DNA of 64,000 nucleotides, from NCBI RefSeq assembly GCF_000761445.1, contig NZ_KN196470.1, positions 1,658,823 through 1,722,822 of the forward strand, read 5' to 3'. Of this stretch, positions 8,050-15,783 are shown in pieces. The notes beneath the pieces are model-generated. The model searched no databases. It was not told where the DNA came from and worked only from the letters and a program-made list of their open reading frames with translations. This stretch comes from Oleiagrimonas soli. GTDB taxonomy: Bacteria; Pseudomonadota; Gammaproteobacteria; Xanthomonadales; Rhodanobacteraceae. The first letter of the stretch is position 1. Every line of letters begins with the position of its first letter. The translations under genes and the position numbers were made by a program.

Positions 8050-9837
8050 ATGGAAAGCTACAAGATTCAGCAACACAAGTTCGACGTGATCGTGGTCGGC
8101 GCCGGCGGCGCCGGTCTCCGCGCGACGTTCGGTCTGGCGCAGAAAGGCCTCAAGGCGGCCTGCGTGACCAAGGTCTTCCCGACGCGCTCGCACACGGTGG
8201 CGGCGCAGGGCGGCATCGCCGCCGCGCTGGGCAACATGGGCGAGGACGACTGGCGCTTCCACTTCTACGACACCATCAAGGGCGGCGACTGGCTCGGCGA
8301 CCAGGATGCGATCGAGTACATGTGCAAGCACGCGCCGGAAGCGGTGATCGAGCTGGAGCACTACGGCGTGCCGTTCTCGCGCACCGAGGAAGGCAAGATC
8401 TACCAGCGTCCGTTCGGCGGCATGACCACGCATTACGGCAAGGGCACCGCACAGCGCACCTGCGCCGCGGCCGACCGTACCGGCCACGCGATCCTGCACA
8501 CGCTGTATCAGCAGTCGCTGGCGCACGATGCGCAGTTCTTCATCGAGTATTTCGCTACCGACCTGATCTTCGACGACGAAGGCGTGTGTCGCGGCGTCAT
8601 GGCGCTCGATCTCAACGAGGGCACGCTGCACGTGTTCCGCGGTCACGCGGTGGTGCTGGCGACCGGCGGTTACGGCCGTGCGTACTTCTCGTGCACCTCG
8701 GCGCATACCTGCACGGGCGACGGCGGCGGCATGGTGCTGCGCGCTGGCCTGCCGCTGCAGGATCTGGAATTCGTGCAGTTCCATCCGACCGGCATCTACG
8801 GCGCCGGCTGCCTGATCACCGAAGGCGTGCGCGGCGAGGGCGGCTACCTGACCAACTCCAAGGGCGAGCGCTTCATGGAGCGCTACGCGCCCAGCGCCAA
8901 GGACCTGGCTTCGCGCGACGTGGTGTCGCGCGCCGAGACCATCGAGATCCGCGAGGGTCGCGGCGTCGGCGAGAACGCCGATCACACCTACCTCAACCTG
9001 ATGCACCTCGGTCCCGAGGTCATCCACGAGCGCCTGCCGGGCATCGCCGAGACCGCGCGCATCTTCGCTGGCGTCGACGTGACCAAGGAACCGATCCCGG
9101 TGCTGCCGACCGTGCACTACAACATGGGCGGCATCCCGACCAACTATCACGGCGAAGTCGTGCACAAGAAGGGCGACGATCCCGATGCCGTGGTGCCGGG
9201 CCTGTTCGCCATCGGCGAAGCCGGCTGCGTGTCGGTGCACGGCGCCAATCGCCTGGGTTCCAACTCGCTGCTCGACCTGGTGGTGTTCGGTCGCGCCGCG
9301 GCGCATCGCTGTGCCGAGATCATCCAGCCCGGCGCCGCGCACAAGGACTTGCCGTCCAGCGCGCTGGACAAGGCGCTGTCGCGCTTCGACAAGCTGCGTC
9401 ATGCCAACGGCGGCACCGCGACCGCGGATATCCGCATGAAGATGCAGAAGACCATGCAGAGCGACGCCGCGGTGTACCGCACGCAGGAAACGCTGCAGGA
9501 AGGCTGCGACAAGATTTCCCAGGTTCACGCTTCGTTCGAGGACGTGCGCGTCAGCGATCGTTCGATGGTGTGGAACTCGGATCTGGTCGAGACGCTGGAG
9601 CTGTCCAACCTGCTCGATCAGGCCGTGGCCACGATGTACTCGGCCGAGCAGCGCAAGGAGTCGCGCGGCGCGCATGCGCGCGAGGACTTCCCCGATCGCG
9701 ACGACGAGCACTGGATGAAGCACACGCTGGTGTCGGTGGACGAGAAGGGCAAGCCCAGCTTCGACTTCCGCCCCGTGCACATGAATACGCTCAGCGACGA
9801 GGTCGAGACCGTCCCGCCGAAGAAGCGCGTCTACTGA
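8050..9837 (+). CDS. sdhA: Succinate dehydrogenase flavoprotein subunit
   Basis: FAD-carrying catalytic subunit of complex II, 595 residues. The Rossmann motif [11 protein letters not shown] is at residues 15-25. The covalent-FAD His is His48 in [11 protein letters not shown]. Substrate-site motifs are [11 protein letters not shown], the catalytic-Arg region [13 protein letters not shown], and the [10 protein letters not shown] and [13 protein letters not shown] blocks. The C-terminal helical domain ends [30 protein letters not shown] precedes the ATG. Flavinylation would involve the SdhE homologue encoded at 26159, and assembly the SDHAF4-like gene at 7034. Confidence 0.98.
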   Translation: MESYKIQQHKFDVIVVGAGGAGLRATFGLAQKGLKAACVTKVFPTRSHTVAAQGGIAAALGNMGEDDWRFHFYDTIKGGDWLGDQDAIEYMCKHAPEAVIELEHYGVPFSRTEEGKIYQRPFGGMTTHYGKGTAQRTCAAADRTGHAILHTLYQQSLAHDAQFFIEYFATDLIFDDEGVCRGVMALDLNEGTLHVFRGHAVVLATGGYGRAYFSCTSAHTCTGDGGGMVLRAGLPLQDLEFVQFHPTGIYGAGCLITEGVRGEGGYLTNSKGERFMERYAPSAKDLASRDVVSRAETIEIREGRGVGENADHTYLNLMHLGPEVIHERLPGIAETARIFAGVDVTKEPIPVLPTVHYNMGGIPTNYHGEVVHKKGDDPDAVVPGLFAIGEAGCVSVHGANRLGSNSLLDLVVFGRAAAHRCAEIIQPGAAHKDLPSSALDKALSRFDKLRHANGGTATADIRMKMQKTMQSDAAVYRTQETLQEGCDKISQVHASFEDVRVSDRSMVWNSDLVETLELSNLLDQAVATMYSAEQRKESRGAHAREDFPDRDDEHWMKHTLVSVDEKGKPSFDFRPVHMNTLSDEVETVPPKKRVY

Positions 9838-9858
9838 GTTTCGGACTGGAGAAGCAAC

Positions 9859-10644
9859 GTGGCAGAGTTCACGCTACCGAAGAATTCCAAGATTCAACCC
9901 GGCAAGCATCATCCGGCGAAGGACGCGAAGAAGCCGCGTACCTTCAAGATCTACCGCTGGAGTCCGGACGACGGCCAGAACCCGCGCATGGACACCTTCG
10001 AGGTGGACATGGCGAGCTGCGGCCCGATGGTTCTGGACGCGCTGCTGAAGATCAAGAACGAGATCGACTCCACGCTGACCCTGCGCCGTTCGTGCCGCGA
10101 GGGCATCTGCGGCAGCTGCGCGATGAACATCGACGGCACCAACACGCTGGCCTGCACCAAGGCCATCGACGACTGCAAGGGTGGGGAAGTCAGCATCTAC
10201 CCGCTGCCGCACATGCCGGTGGTCAAGGATCTGGTGCCCGACCTGACGCATTTCTACGCGCAGTTCGCCTCGATCAAGCCGTGGCTGCGCACGCAGAGTC
10301 CGGCGCCGTCCGACGCCGAGCGTCTGCAGTCGCCGGAGGATCGCAAGAAACTGGACGGTCTGTACGAGTGCATCCTGTGCGCGTGTTGCTCGACCAGTTG
10401 CCCGAGCTACTGGTGGAACGGCGACAAGTACCTCGGTCCGGCCATCCTGCTGCAGGCCTACCGCTGGATCGCCGATTCGCGCGACGAGGACACCGGCGAG
10501 CGTCTGGATGATCTGGAAGATCCGTTCAAGCTGTACCGCTGCCACACCATCATGAACTGCGCGCGGACCTGCCCGAAGGGGCTGAACCCGGCCAAGGCGA
10601 TCGCCGAGATCAAGAAGCTGATCGTCGAGCGTCGCTCCGCCTGA
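9859..10644 (+). CDS. sdhB: Succinate dehydrogenase iron-sulfur subunit
   Basis: Electron-transfer subunit of complex II, 261 residues, GTG start with GGAGAAG upstream. The N-terminal ferredoxin domain binds [2Fe-2S] through C79, C84, C87 and C99 (CREGICGSC then C). The C-terminal domain has [12 protein letters not shown] (171-182) and [11 protein letters not shown] for the [4Fe-4S] and [3Fe-4S] clusters. About 20 extra N-terminal residues ([18 protein letters not shown]) precede the core. It is the last gene of the operon; a terminator follows 28 bases later. No sdhE follows it, unlike in some relatives. Confidence 0.97.
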   Translation: MAEFTLPKNSKIQPGKHHPAKDAKKPRTFKIYRWSPDDGQNPRMDTFEVDMASCGPMVLDALLKIKNEIDSTLTLRRSCREGICGSCAMNIDGTNTLACTKAIDDCKGGEVSIYPLPHMPVVKDLVPDLTHFYAQFASIKPWLRTQSPAPSDAERLQSPEDRKKLDGLYECILCACCSTSCPSYWWNGDKYLGPAILLQAYRWIADSRDEDTGERLDDLEDPFKLYRCHTIMNCARTCPKGLNPAKAIAEIKKLIVERRSA

Positions 10645-10672
10645 ACGTGTCGGTTCGCGCGTCGTGTCACGG

Positions 10673-10707
10673 CGCGCGAACCGCTTCGGGCGGTTGCGCG
10701 CTTTTTT
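10673..10707 (+). terminator. Rho-independent terminator of the sdh operon
   Basis: GCGCGAACCGC (10674-10684) pairs with GCGGTTGCGCGC (10690-10701) around a TTCGG loop, with a single bulged G, followed by six Ts. The downstream part overlaps the candidate promoter of the first GH92 gene. Confidence 0.88.
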
Positions 10708-10721
10708 ATTCGGTGTAATTT
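10694..10721 (+). promoter_or_regulatory. Candidate promoter of the first GH92 gene
   Basis: TTGCGC (10694-10699), 16-base spacer, TAATTT (10716-10721). The -10 element overlaps the LacI-type operator word that starts at 10719, as expected for repression by steric block. The -35 hexamer lies within the terminator stem of sdhB. Confidence 0.45.
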
Positions 10722-10733
10722 AGATCGATCCAA
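10719..10733. promoter_or_regulatory. LacI-type operator word, copy 1 (GH92 gene 1)
   Basis: TTTAGATCGATCCAA, 48 bases before the first GH92 start. Near-identical words lie before the other two GH92 genes (18208-18222 on the opposite strand, 23189-23203). The core is an imperfect palindrome around a central CG, like LacI-family operators. The only LacI-type gene in view is encoded in the same locus. Confidence 0.65.
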
Positions 10734-10780
10734 GTTCGTGTTGTGCCACCTGTCCGGCACCGCCCAAGGAGGAACACCGC

Positions 10781-13700
10781 ATGCACAGCCATCCGATTTT
10801 CTCCCGCTGGTCACGCGCATCGGTCGACATGGGGCGGCGACCATGGCGTACATGGGCGATACCGGGAGTACTCCTGGTTGCGAGCCTCGGGCTGGTCCCG
10901 ACCGCTTTTTGCCATACGAATCAGCCAACTGAAAGTGTTTTTTACACTTCTTTCGAGAAACCCGACGCGCTCGCATCCGGTGCGGGATCCCGTCAGACGG
11001 GGTGGTCCGTACGGCGCGTAAGCGGTCCGAGTGCGTCGGAAGTGCTGACGGCCAAGCCGGAAGCCGGATTCACCGGCACGCATGCGCTGCGCTACGAAGG
11101 GCGGGAGCAGGCCGAGGGGCGTGCCGCTGAGCGGACCTTGTTTCGCGTACGCGTGGCGGTGGCCCAAGACACGCATCTGTCGTGGAAGCTGTTCCCGGTA
11201 CACGCCGATGCGCCGGATCCGCAGCCGGCGATGCACGTCATCGTCGATCTGCGCTTCGCCGACGGTTCGCGGCTGTCGGCACTGGGCGCGCGCGATCAGC
11301 ATCGGGTGGCCTACACGGCACGAGGCGAGGGCGCGTCGCGCACCTTGTACCAGGACCAGTGGAATGCGCTGGACATCGATCTCGGCGCGGTGGCCCACGG
11401 CAAGGTCATCACGGACATCGAGCTGGTGGCGCAGCCGCCGGCCGGCCATGCGGCTTTCCATGGCTACATCGACGATATCCGCATCGGTCCCGCTCGCGAA
11501 CCACATCCTTCTTCGCCCAGCGGCTACGTCGACACCCGCCGCGGCAGCAACGCCAACTACAACTTCTCGCGCGGCAACACCTTCCCGGCTACGGCCGTGC
11601 CGCATGGTTTCAATTTCTGGACGCCGACCACGAATGCCGGCTCCAACTGGATCTACCAGTATCAGGAGAGTAACGACGCGCAAAACCGCCCGCACATCCA
11701 GGCCTTCTCGCTGAGTCACGAACCCAGCCCGTGGATGGGCGACCGGCAGACCTTCCAGGTCATGCCGGCGATGGTCGCGCACGGCGCGCCGCCGCTGGAT
11801 CGCAAGGCGCGCGCGCTGGCGTTCGATCACGATCACGAGACGGCCAGGCCGTATCTGTACCGCGTGCGCTTCGACGACGGCATCGTCGCGGCGATGACGC
11901 CGAGCGACCATGCCGCGATGATGCGCTTCCGCTTTCCTGGCCACCACGCGCAACTGGTATTCGACAACGTCAACGATCACGGCGGCATCACGCTGGATCC
12001 GAAGCAGCGCACGATCCAGGGTTTCTCCGATGTCGCCAGTCGGCTCTCCACCGGCGCCACGCGCCTGTTCTTCTACGCCACGTTCGACCGCCCGGTGCGC
12101 GCGAGCGGACGGCTGACCGGGCATGGCCGCGATCACGTGGCTGCCTGGTACGGCTTCGCGCTGGACGATTCGCGCACGGTGACCATGCGCATCGGTACCT
12201 CGCTGATCAGCGTCGCGCAGGCCCGACGCAACCTCGATCGCGAGATTCCCCCGGGTACCGACTTCGCGCAGGTACAGGCCGCCGCACGCCAGCGCTGGGA
12301 TGCCTTGCTCGGCCGCATCGAAGTGCCGGGCGCGTCCTACCGCGACAAGGTCACGCTGTATTCCAACCTCTACCGCCTGTTCCTGTATCCGAACCAGGCT
12401 TTCGAGAACGTCGGCACCGCGGCGCATCCCGACGAGCGCTACGCCAGCCCGTTTTCGCCGCCGGTGGGCAAGAACACCCCGACGCACACTGGCGCGCGCA
12501 TCGTGAAGGGGCGGCCGTACGTCAACAACGGTTTCTGGGACACCTACCGCACGGCCTGGCCGGCCTACGCGCTGCTGACGCCGCACGAGGCCGGGCAGAT
12601 GATCGACGGCTTCGTGCAACAGTACCGCGATGGCGGTTGGATCGCGCGCTGGTCCTCGCCGGGTTATGCCGATCTGATGGTCGGCACCAGTGCCGACGTG
12701 GCGTTCGCCGACGCCTGGAACAAGGGCGTGCACAACTTCGATGTGCGCAGCTTCTATCGGGCCGCGCTGAAGGATGCGACGGTGGTCAGCCCGATCCCGG
12801 GCGCCGGGCGCAAGGGGCTGGCCCGCTCCATCTTCACCGGCTACACCGCGAACGACGTCGACGAAGGCTTTTCGTGGTCGATGGCCGGCTACCTCAACGA
12901 CTTCGGTTTGGCCGAACTGGCTCGGAATCTCGCCGCGCATCCGCCGAGGAACGATCCGTACGCGGCGCACTATGCCGACGATGCGCGCTACTTCGAGAGC
13001 CGCGCGCTGGGCTACGTGCATCTGTTCGACAAGGCGGCCGGTTTCTTCGTCGGACGCAAACCCGATGGCGACTGGCGTATCGATGCCGCGCATTTCGATC
13101 CCTACGCCTGGGGCGGCGACTACACCGAGACCAACGCCTGGGGCATGGCTTTCGACGCGGTGCAGGACGGGCAGGGGCTGGCCAATCTCTACGGCGGTCG
13201 CGCCGGGCTGGCGAAGAAGCTGGACGCGTTCTTCGACGCACCGACGATCTACCACGTCGGCGCCTACGGCGGCGTCATTCACGAGATGCGCGAGGCGCAC
13301 GAAGTGCGCATGGGCCAGTACGCGCACAGCAATCAGCCCGCGCACGCCATCCTGTACATGTACGACGTCGCCGGCCAACCGTGGAAGACCCAGGACAAGG
13401 TGCGCGACGCGCTGTCGCGTCTGTACAACGGCAGCGCCATCGGTCAGGGCTATCCCGGCGACGAGGACAACGGCGAGATGTCGGCCTGGTACGTGTTCAG
13501 CGTCGCCGGTTTCTATCCGCTGCGCGTGGGCACGCCGACTTACGCCATCGGCGCGCCGTACTTTCCGAAGATGATCATCCATCTGGAGAACGGCAAACGC
13601 ATCGTCATCAACGCGCCGAACGTCAGCGACAAAAACCGCTACATCCAGTCGCTCACGCTCGACGGCAAACCATACGCAAAGACCTGGCTGCGTCATGCCG

Positions 13701-14221
13701 ATCTGGCCGACGGCGCGGTGCTGGATTTTCGCATGGGACCGAAGCCGTCGCGTTGGGGCACCGCGGCGGACGAGGCGCTGCCGTCGATCACGCACGGTTC
13801 GGCGCGCCCGCAACCGCTGGTCGATCGGCTCGATGCCGGACACGTCACCGTGACGCTCGATGGCGATGTCGCGCAGGCGCATGCGTTGATCGACAACACC
13901 TCGCAGACGCATGTCGAGCTCGGCTCCGGCGACGTGGAGGCGCGGTTCGCCCATCCGCAACGCGTGCGCATGTACACGCTGACCTCGGCTTCGCATGCGC
14001 AGGAAGCGCCGGTTTCGTGGCAGCTGTTCGGCTCTCGCGACGGCCGGCATTGGGTGCGCATCGATGCGCGCGAACGACAGCGCTTCGCATGGCCGCAGCA
14101 GACGCGCACGTTCGGCGTCAGCGACGTCGGCGCCTATACGTATTACCGCTGGCGTTTCGCGCGTTCGGCGGCGGGCCAGCCGACATCGCTGTCGCAGATC
14201 GAGTTGCTGGGTCGACCATGA
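10781..14221 (+). CDS. Exported multidomain GH92 glycosidase, Gln at the acid position; possible mannosyl-phosphodiesterase
   Basis: A protein of 1146 residues, well exported, with AAGGAGG placed 8 bases before the ATG. Domains in order: an N-terminal signal anchor/peptide (to about residue 45), a beta-sandwich of about 185 residues (from about 52, YIDDIRIGP at its end), the GH92 N-terminal beta domain from about 248 (GYVDTRRGSNANYNFSRGNT), the (alpha/alpha)6 catalytic domain (about 505-985) and a discoidin-like C-terminal domain (about 1000-1146). The acidic motif GDEDNGEMSAWY is at 893-904. The segment that carries the catalytic-acid Glu in the two paralogues here (HGNEPSH, NNEPS) reads HSNQPAH, so Gln852 replaces Glu. 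In the GH92 family, a Gln here is known from an actinobacterial mannose-1-phospho-6-mannose hydrolase. The enzyme is therefore probably not an ordinary alpha-mannosidase. Regulation by the locus LacI protein is inferred. Confidence 0.9.
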   Translation: MHSHPIFSRWSRASVDMGRRPWRTWAIPGVLLVASLGLVPTAFCHTNQPTESVFYTSFEKPDALASGAGSRQTGWSVRRVSGPSASEVLTAKPEAGFTGTHALRYEGREQAEGRAAERTLFRVRVAVAQDTHLSWKLFPVHADAPDPQPAMHVIVDLRFADGSRLSALGARDQHRVAYTARGEGASRTLYQDQWNALDIDLGAVAHGKVITDIELVAQPPAGHAAFHGYIDDIRIGPAREPHPSSPSGYVDTRRGSNANYNFSRGNTFPATAVPHGFNFWTPTTNAGSNWIYQYQESNDAQNRPHIQAFSLSHEPSPWMGDRQTFQVMPAMVAHGAPPLDRKARALAFDHDHETARPYLYRVRFDDGIVAAMTPSDHAAMMRFRFPGHHAQLVFDNVNDHGGITLDPKQRTIQGFSDVASRLSTGATRLFFYATFDRPVRASGRLTGHGRDHVAAWYGFALDDSRTVTMRIGTSLISVAQARRNLDREIPPGTDFAQVQAAARQRWDALLGRIEVPGASYRDKVTLYSNLYRLFLYPNQAFENVGTAAHPDERYASPFSPPVGKNTPTHTGARIVKGRPYVNNGFWDTYRTAWPAYALLTPHEAGQMIDGFVQQYRDGGWIARWSSPGYADLMVGTSADVAFADAWNKGVHNFDVRSFYRAALKDATVVSPIPGAGRKGLARSIFTGYTANDVDEGFSWSMAGYLNDFGLAELARNLAAHPPRNDPYAAHYADDARYFESRALGYVHLFDKAAGFFVGRKPDGDWRIDAAHFDPYAWGGDYTETNAWGMAFDAVQDGQGLANLYGGRAGLAKKLDAFFDAPTIYHVGAYGGVIHEMREAHEVRMGQYAHSNQPAHAILYMYDVAGQPWKTQDKVRDALSRLYNGSAIGQGYPGDEDNGEMSAWYVFSVAGFYPLRVGTPTYAIGAPYFPKMIIHLENGKRIVINAPNVSDKNRYIQSLTLDGKPYAKTWLRHADLADGAVLDFRMGPKPSRWGTAADEALPSITHGSARPQPLVDRLDAGHVTVTLDGDVAQAHALIDNTSQTHVELGSGDVEARFAHPQRVRMYTLTSASHAQEAPVSWQLFGSRDGRHWVRIDARERQRFAWPQQTRTFGVSDVGAYTYYRWRFARSAAGQPTSLSQIELLGRP

Positions 14222-14395
14222 AGCACTGACGATGCATGGGCCATGCGCACACGTTGATGCACGTGCCGACCATGTAGGACTCGGGTCGTACTGGAGCGAT
14301 GGCCGTCATCGGTGCATGATGGTCATGATGGTGGCGACGGTCGCATCCGCACGTCGTTGACCGTCATCAAGCTCACTCAGGATGGAGGACGAGGC

Positions 14396-14872
14396 ATGTA
14401 CGGAAGAAGGATGGCCCTGGCGGCGCTGGCCGCGGTCACGCTGGGTGCGGGCGTCGCGCATGCGGCAGGCGCGCAGACGATGATCGCGCATGAAAGCGTC
14501 GACGGCATGTCGCGGCTGCAGGCGCATCACGTGCTGATGCAGTACTGCAAGCAGCATGGTTTCGGCATCGTGCACGACTCGCTCACTTCGGTGGCTTGCC
14601 GCAAGCGCGTCGACGGTGCGCCGGCGTCCTATCTGGCGGAAGCGACCAAGGCGGAGCGCGGACCGTACACCCCCGAACTGACGCTGCATTTCCGCTTCGT
14701 GCCCGACACCGACGGCGTGATGCACATCCGTGCGGTCGGTTCGGTGCTGCGTCGCGGCCCCGACGGTTTCGCGCAGCGCTCGCTGGTGCCGGTCGGCGAG
14801 GTGCAGGCGATGCTGACGCATTCGCGCGAAGTCTGGAGTGCGCAGCATTCGCAGGCGGCATCGCGCAGCTGA
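14396..14872 (+). CDS. Exported protein of unknown function
   Basis: 158 residues with a clear signal peptide (MYGRRMALAALAAVTLGAGVAHAAGA). The mature part has two Cys (MQYCKQHGF and SVACRKRV) that could pair, a strand-rich centre (PELTLHFRFVPDTDGVMHIR) and no motif I can name. GGAGG precedes the ATG. An upstream in-frame start at 14312 would put residues before the signal peptide and is unlikely. It lies between GH92 gene 1 and a terminator; a link to the glycan locus is possible but unsupported by sequence. Confidence 0.65.
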   Translation: MYGRRMALAALAAVTLGAGVAHAAGAQTMIAHESVDGMSRLQAHHVLMQYCKQHGFGIVHDSLTSVACRKRVDGAPASYLAEATKAERGPYTPELTLHFRFVPDTDGVMHIRAVGSVLRRGPDGFAQRSLVPVGEVQAMLTHSREVWSAQHSQAASRS

Positions 14873-14890
14873 TCGCCAGGATGCGCAGAC

Positions 14891-14926
14891 ATGAAAAAGG
14901 CCCGCACATCGGCGGGCCTTTTTCAT
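14891..14926. terminator. Bidirectional terminator between convergent genes
   Basis: A perfect 15-base inverted repeat (arms 14891-14905 and 14912-14926) with GC core GGCCCGC/GCGGGCC, a 6-base loop, and A5/T5 flanks. It serves the exported protein gene on the plus strand and the methyltransferase-like gene on the minus strand. Confidence 0.92.
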
Positions 14927-14942
14927 GGGCGGTCAGGTCGCG

Positions 14943-15734
14943 TCAGGGCTTGCGGAACTTGTACACGAACTGGTCGGTGTGTCCGCGGATGGACGGGTCG
15001 AAGACCTTGATGTCGTGCGGATCCTTGGGATTGCGCAGCACGTCGCTGGCGCCGACGAAGGTGAAGCCGGCTTCCGTGACCTGCTTCTTCACGATGGCCG
15101 GATCGATGCGGTGCAGCGTGTCGGTGTCGGACAGCCCTGAACCCTTCGGCGCCACGTGGTCGTTGACCAGGAAGATGCCGCCGGACTTCAGCAGGCCGCG
15201 TATCTCGGTGGCCAGGGCTTTCGGCGGCAGGCTGCCGAACGAGGCGTTGTTGTAGTCGTGCACGTTCTCGGCGGTGAACACGAGATCGGCCCGGTGCGGC
15301 AGCTTCATGCCGGCGGCCGGCTGCACCAGCGCGGTGACGTTGGCGTAGTGCGGGTCGGCGGCGAGCGCCTTGCTCTTGTCGGCGGCGGTCGGGAAGACCT
15401 TGAGGAACTCCGACGGCGTCACCGTGTAGACGTGGCCCTTGGGACCGACGATCTGGCTGAGTATGCGCGTCCAGTAGCCGCCGCCGGGCACGAGTTCGAT
15501 CACGGTGTCACCGGGTTTGACGCCGGCGAACGCGAGGATTGGGCCGGGACGGCGGCGGTCGTCGTTGGCCTGGTCCTTGGCGCGGGCCGGGTCGGCCAGC
15601 GCCTTGGCGATGTAGGCCGGCACCTTGATCGTGGCGGGCTGGCCGCGATCGGCGCGCACGGGCGTGGAGAGGGACAGGCACAGCGCGAAGCCGGCCACGA
15701 GAGCGGGGGTGAGCCATCGATTCATGCGCATCAT
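14943..15734 (-). CDS. Exported class I SAM-methyltransferase-like protein
   Basis: Roughly 263 residues. A signal peptide is evident (MNRWLTPALVAGFALCLSLSTPVRA). A methyltransferase-like Rossmann fold follows: FAGVKPGDTVIELVPGGGYW is the glycine loop, DLVFTAENVHDYNN the acidic/NPPY-like position, and GGIFLVNDHVAP a later strand. Proteins of this predicted-methyltransferase family are widespread, and several carry signal peptides, although no SAM pool is known in the periplasm; the true substrate is unknown. The start is uncertain: ATG codons at 15734, 15731 and 15725 and a GTG at 15755 all lack a good ribosome site. The gene is convergent with the exported protein at 14396. Confidence 0.75.
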   Translation of the reverse strand: MMRMNRWLTPALVAGFALCLSLSTPVRADRGQPATIKVPAYIAKALADPARAKDQANDDRRRPGPILAFAGVKPGDTVIELVPGGGYWTRILSQIVGPKGHVYTVTPSEFLKVFPTAADKSKALAADPHYANVTALVQPAAGMKLPHRADLVFTAENVHDYNNASFGSLPPKALATEIRGLLKSGGIFLVNDHVAPKGSGLSDTDTLHRIDPAIVKKQVTEAGFTFVGASDVLRNPKDPHDIKVFDPSIRGHTDQFVYKFRKP

Positions 15735-15783
15735 GCAGGCAGTATGCGCCTGCACGATGCGTCGATGCCACCCAACGTCTGAC

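Noticed and set aside
10811-14050. A 1079-residue open frame antisense to GH92 gene 1
   Set aside because: It mirrors the GH92 codons in a high-GC genome, is rich in Arg, Ala, Val and His without any domain, and has no ribosome site. The sense frame has complete GH92 motifs.
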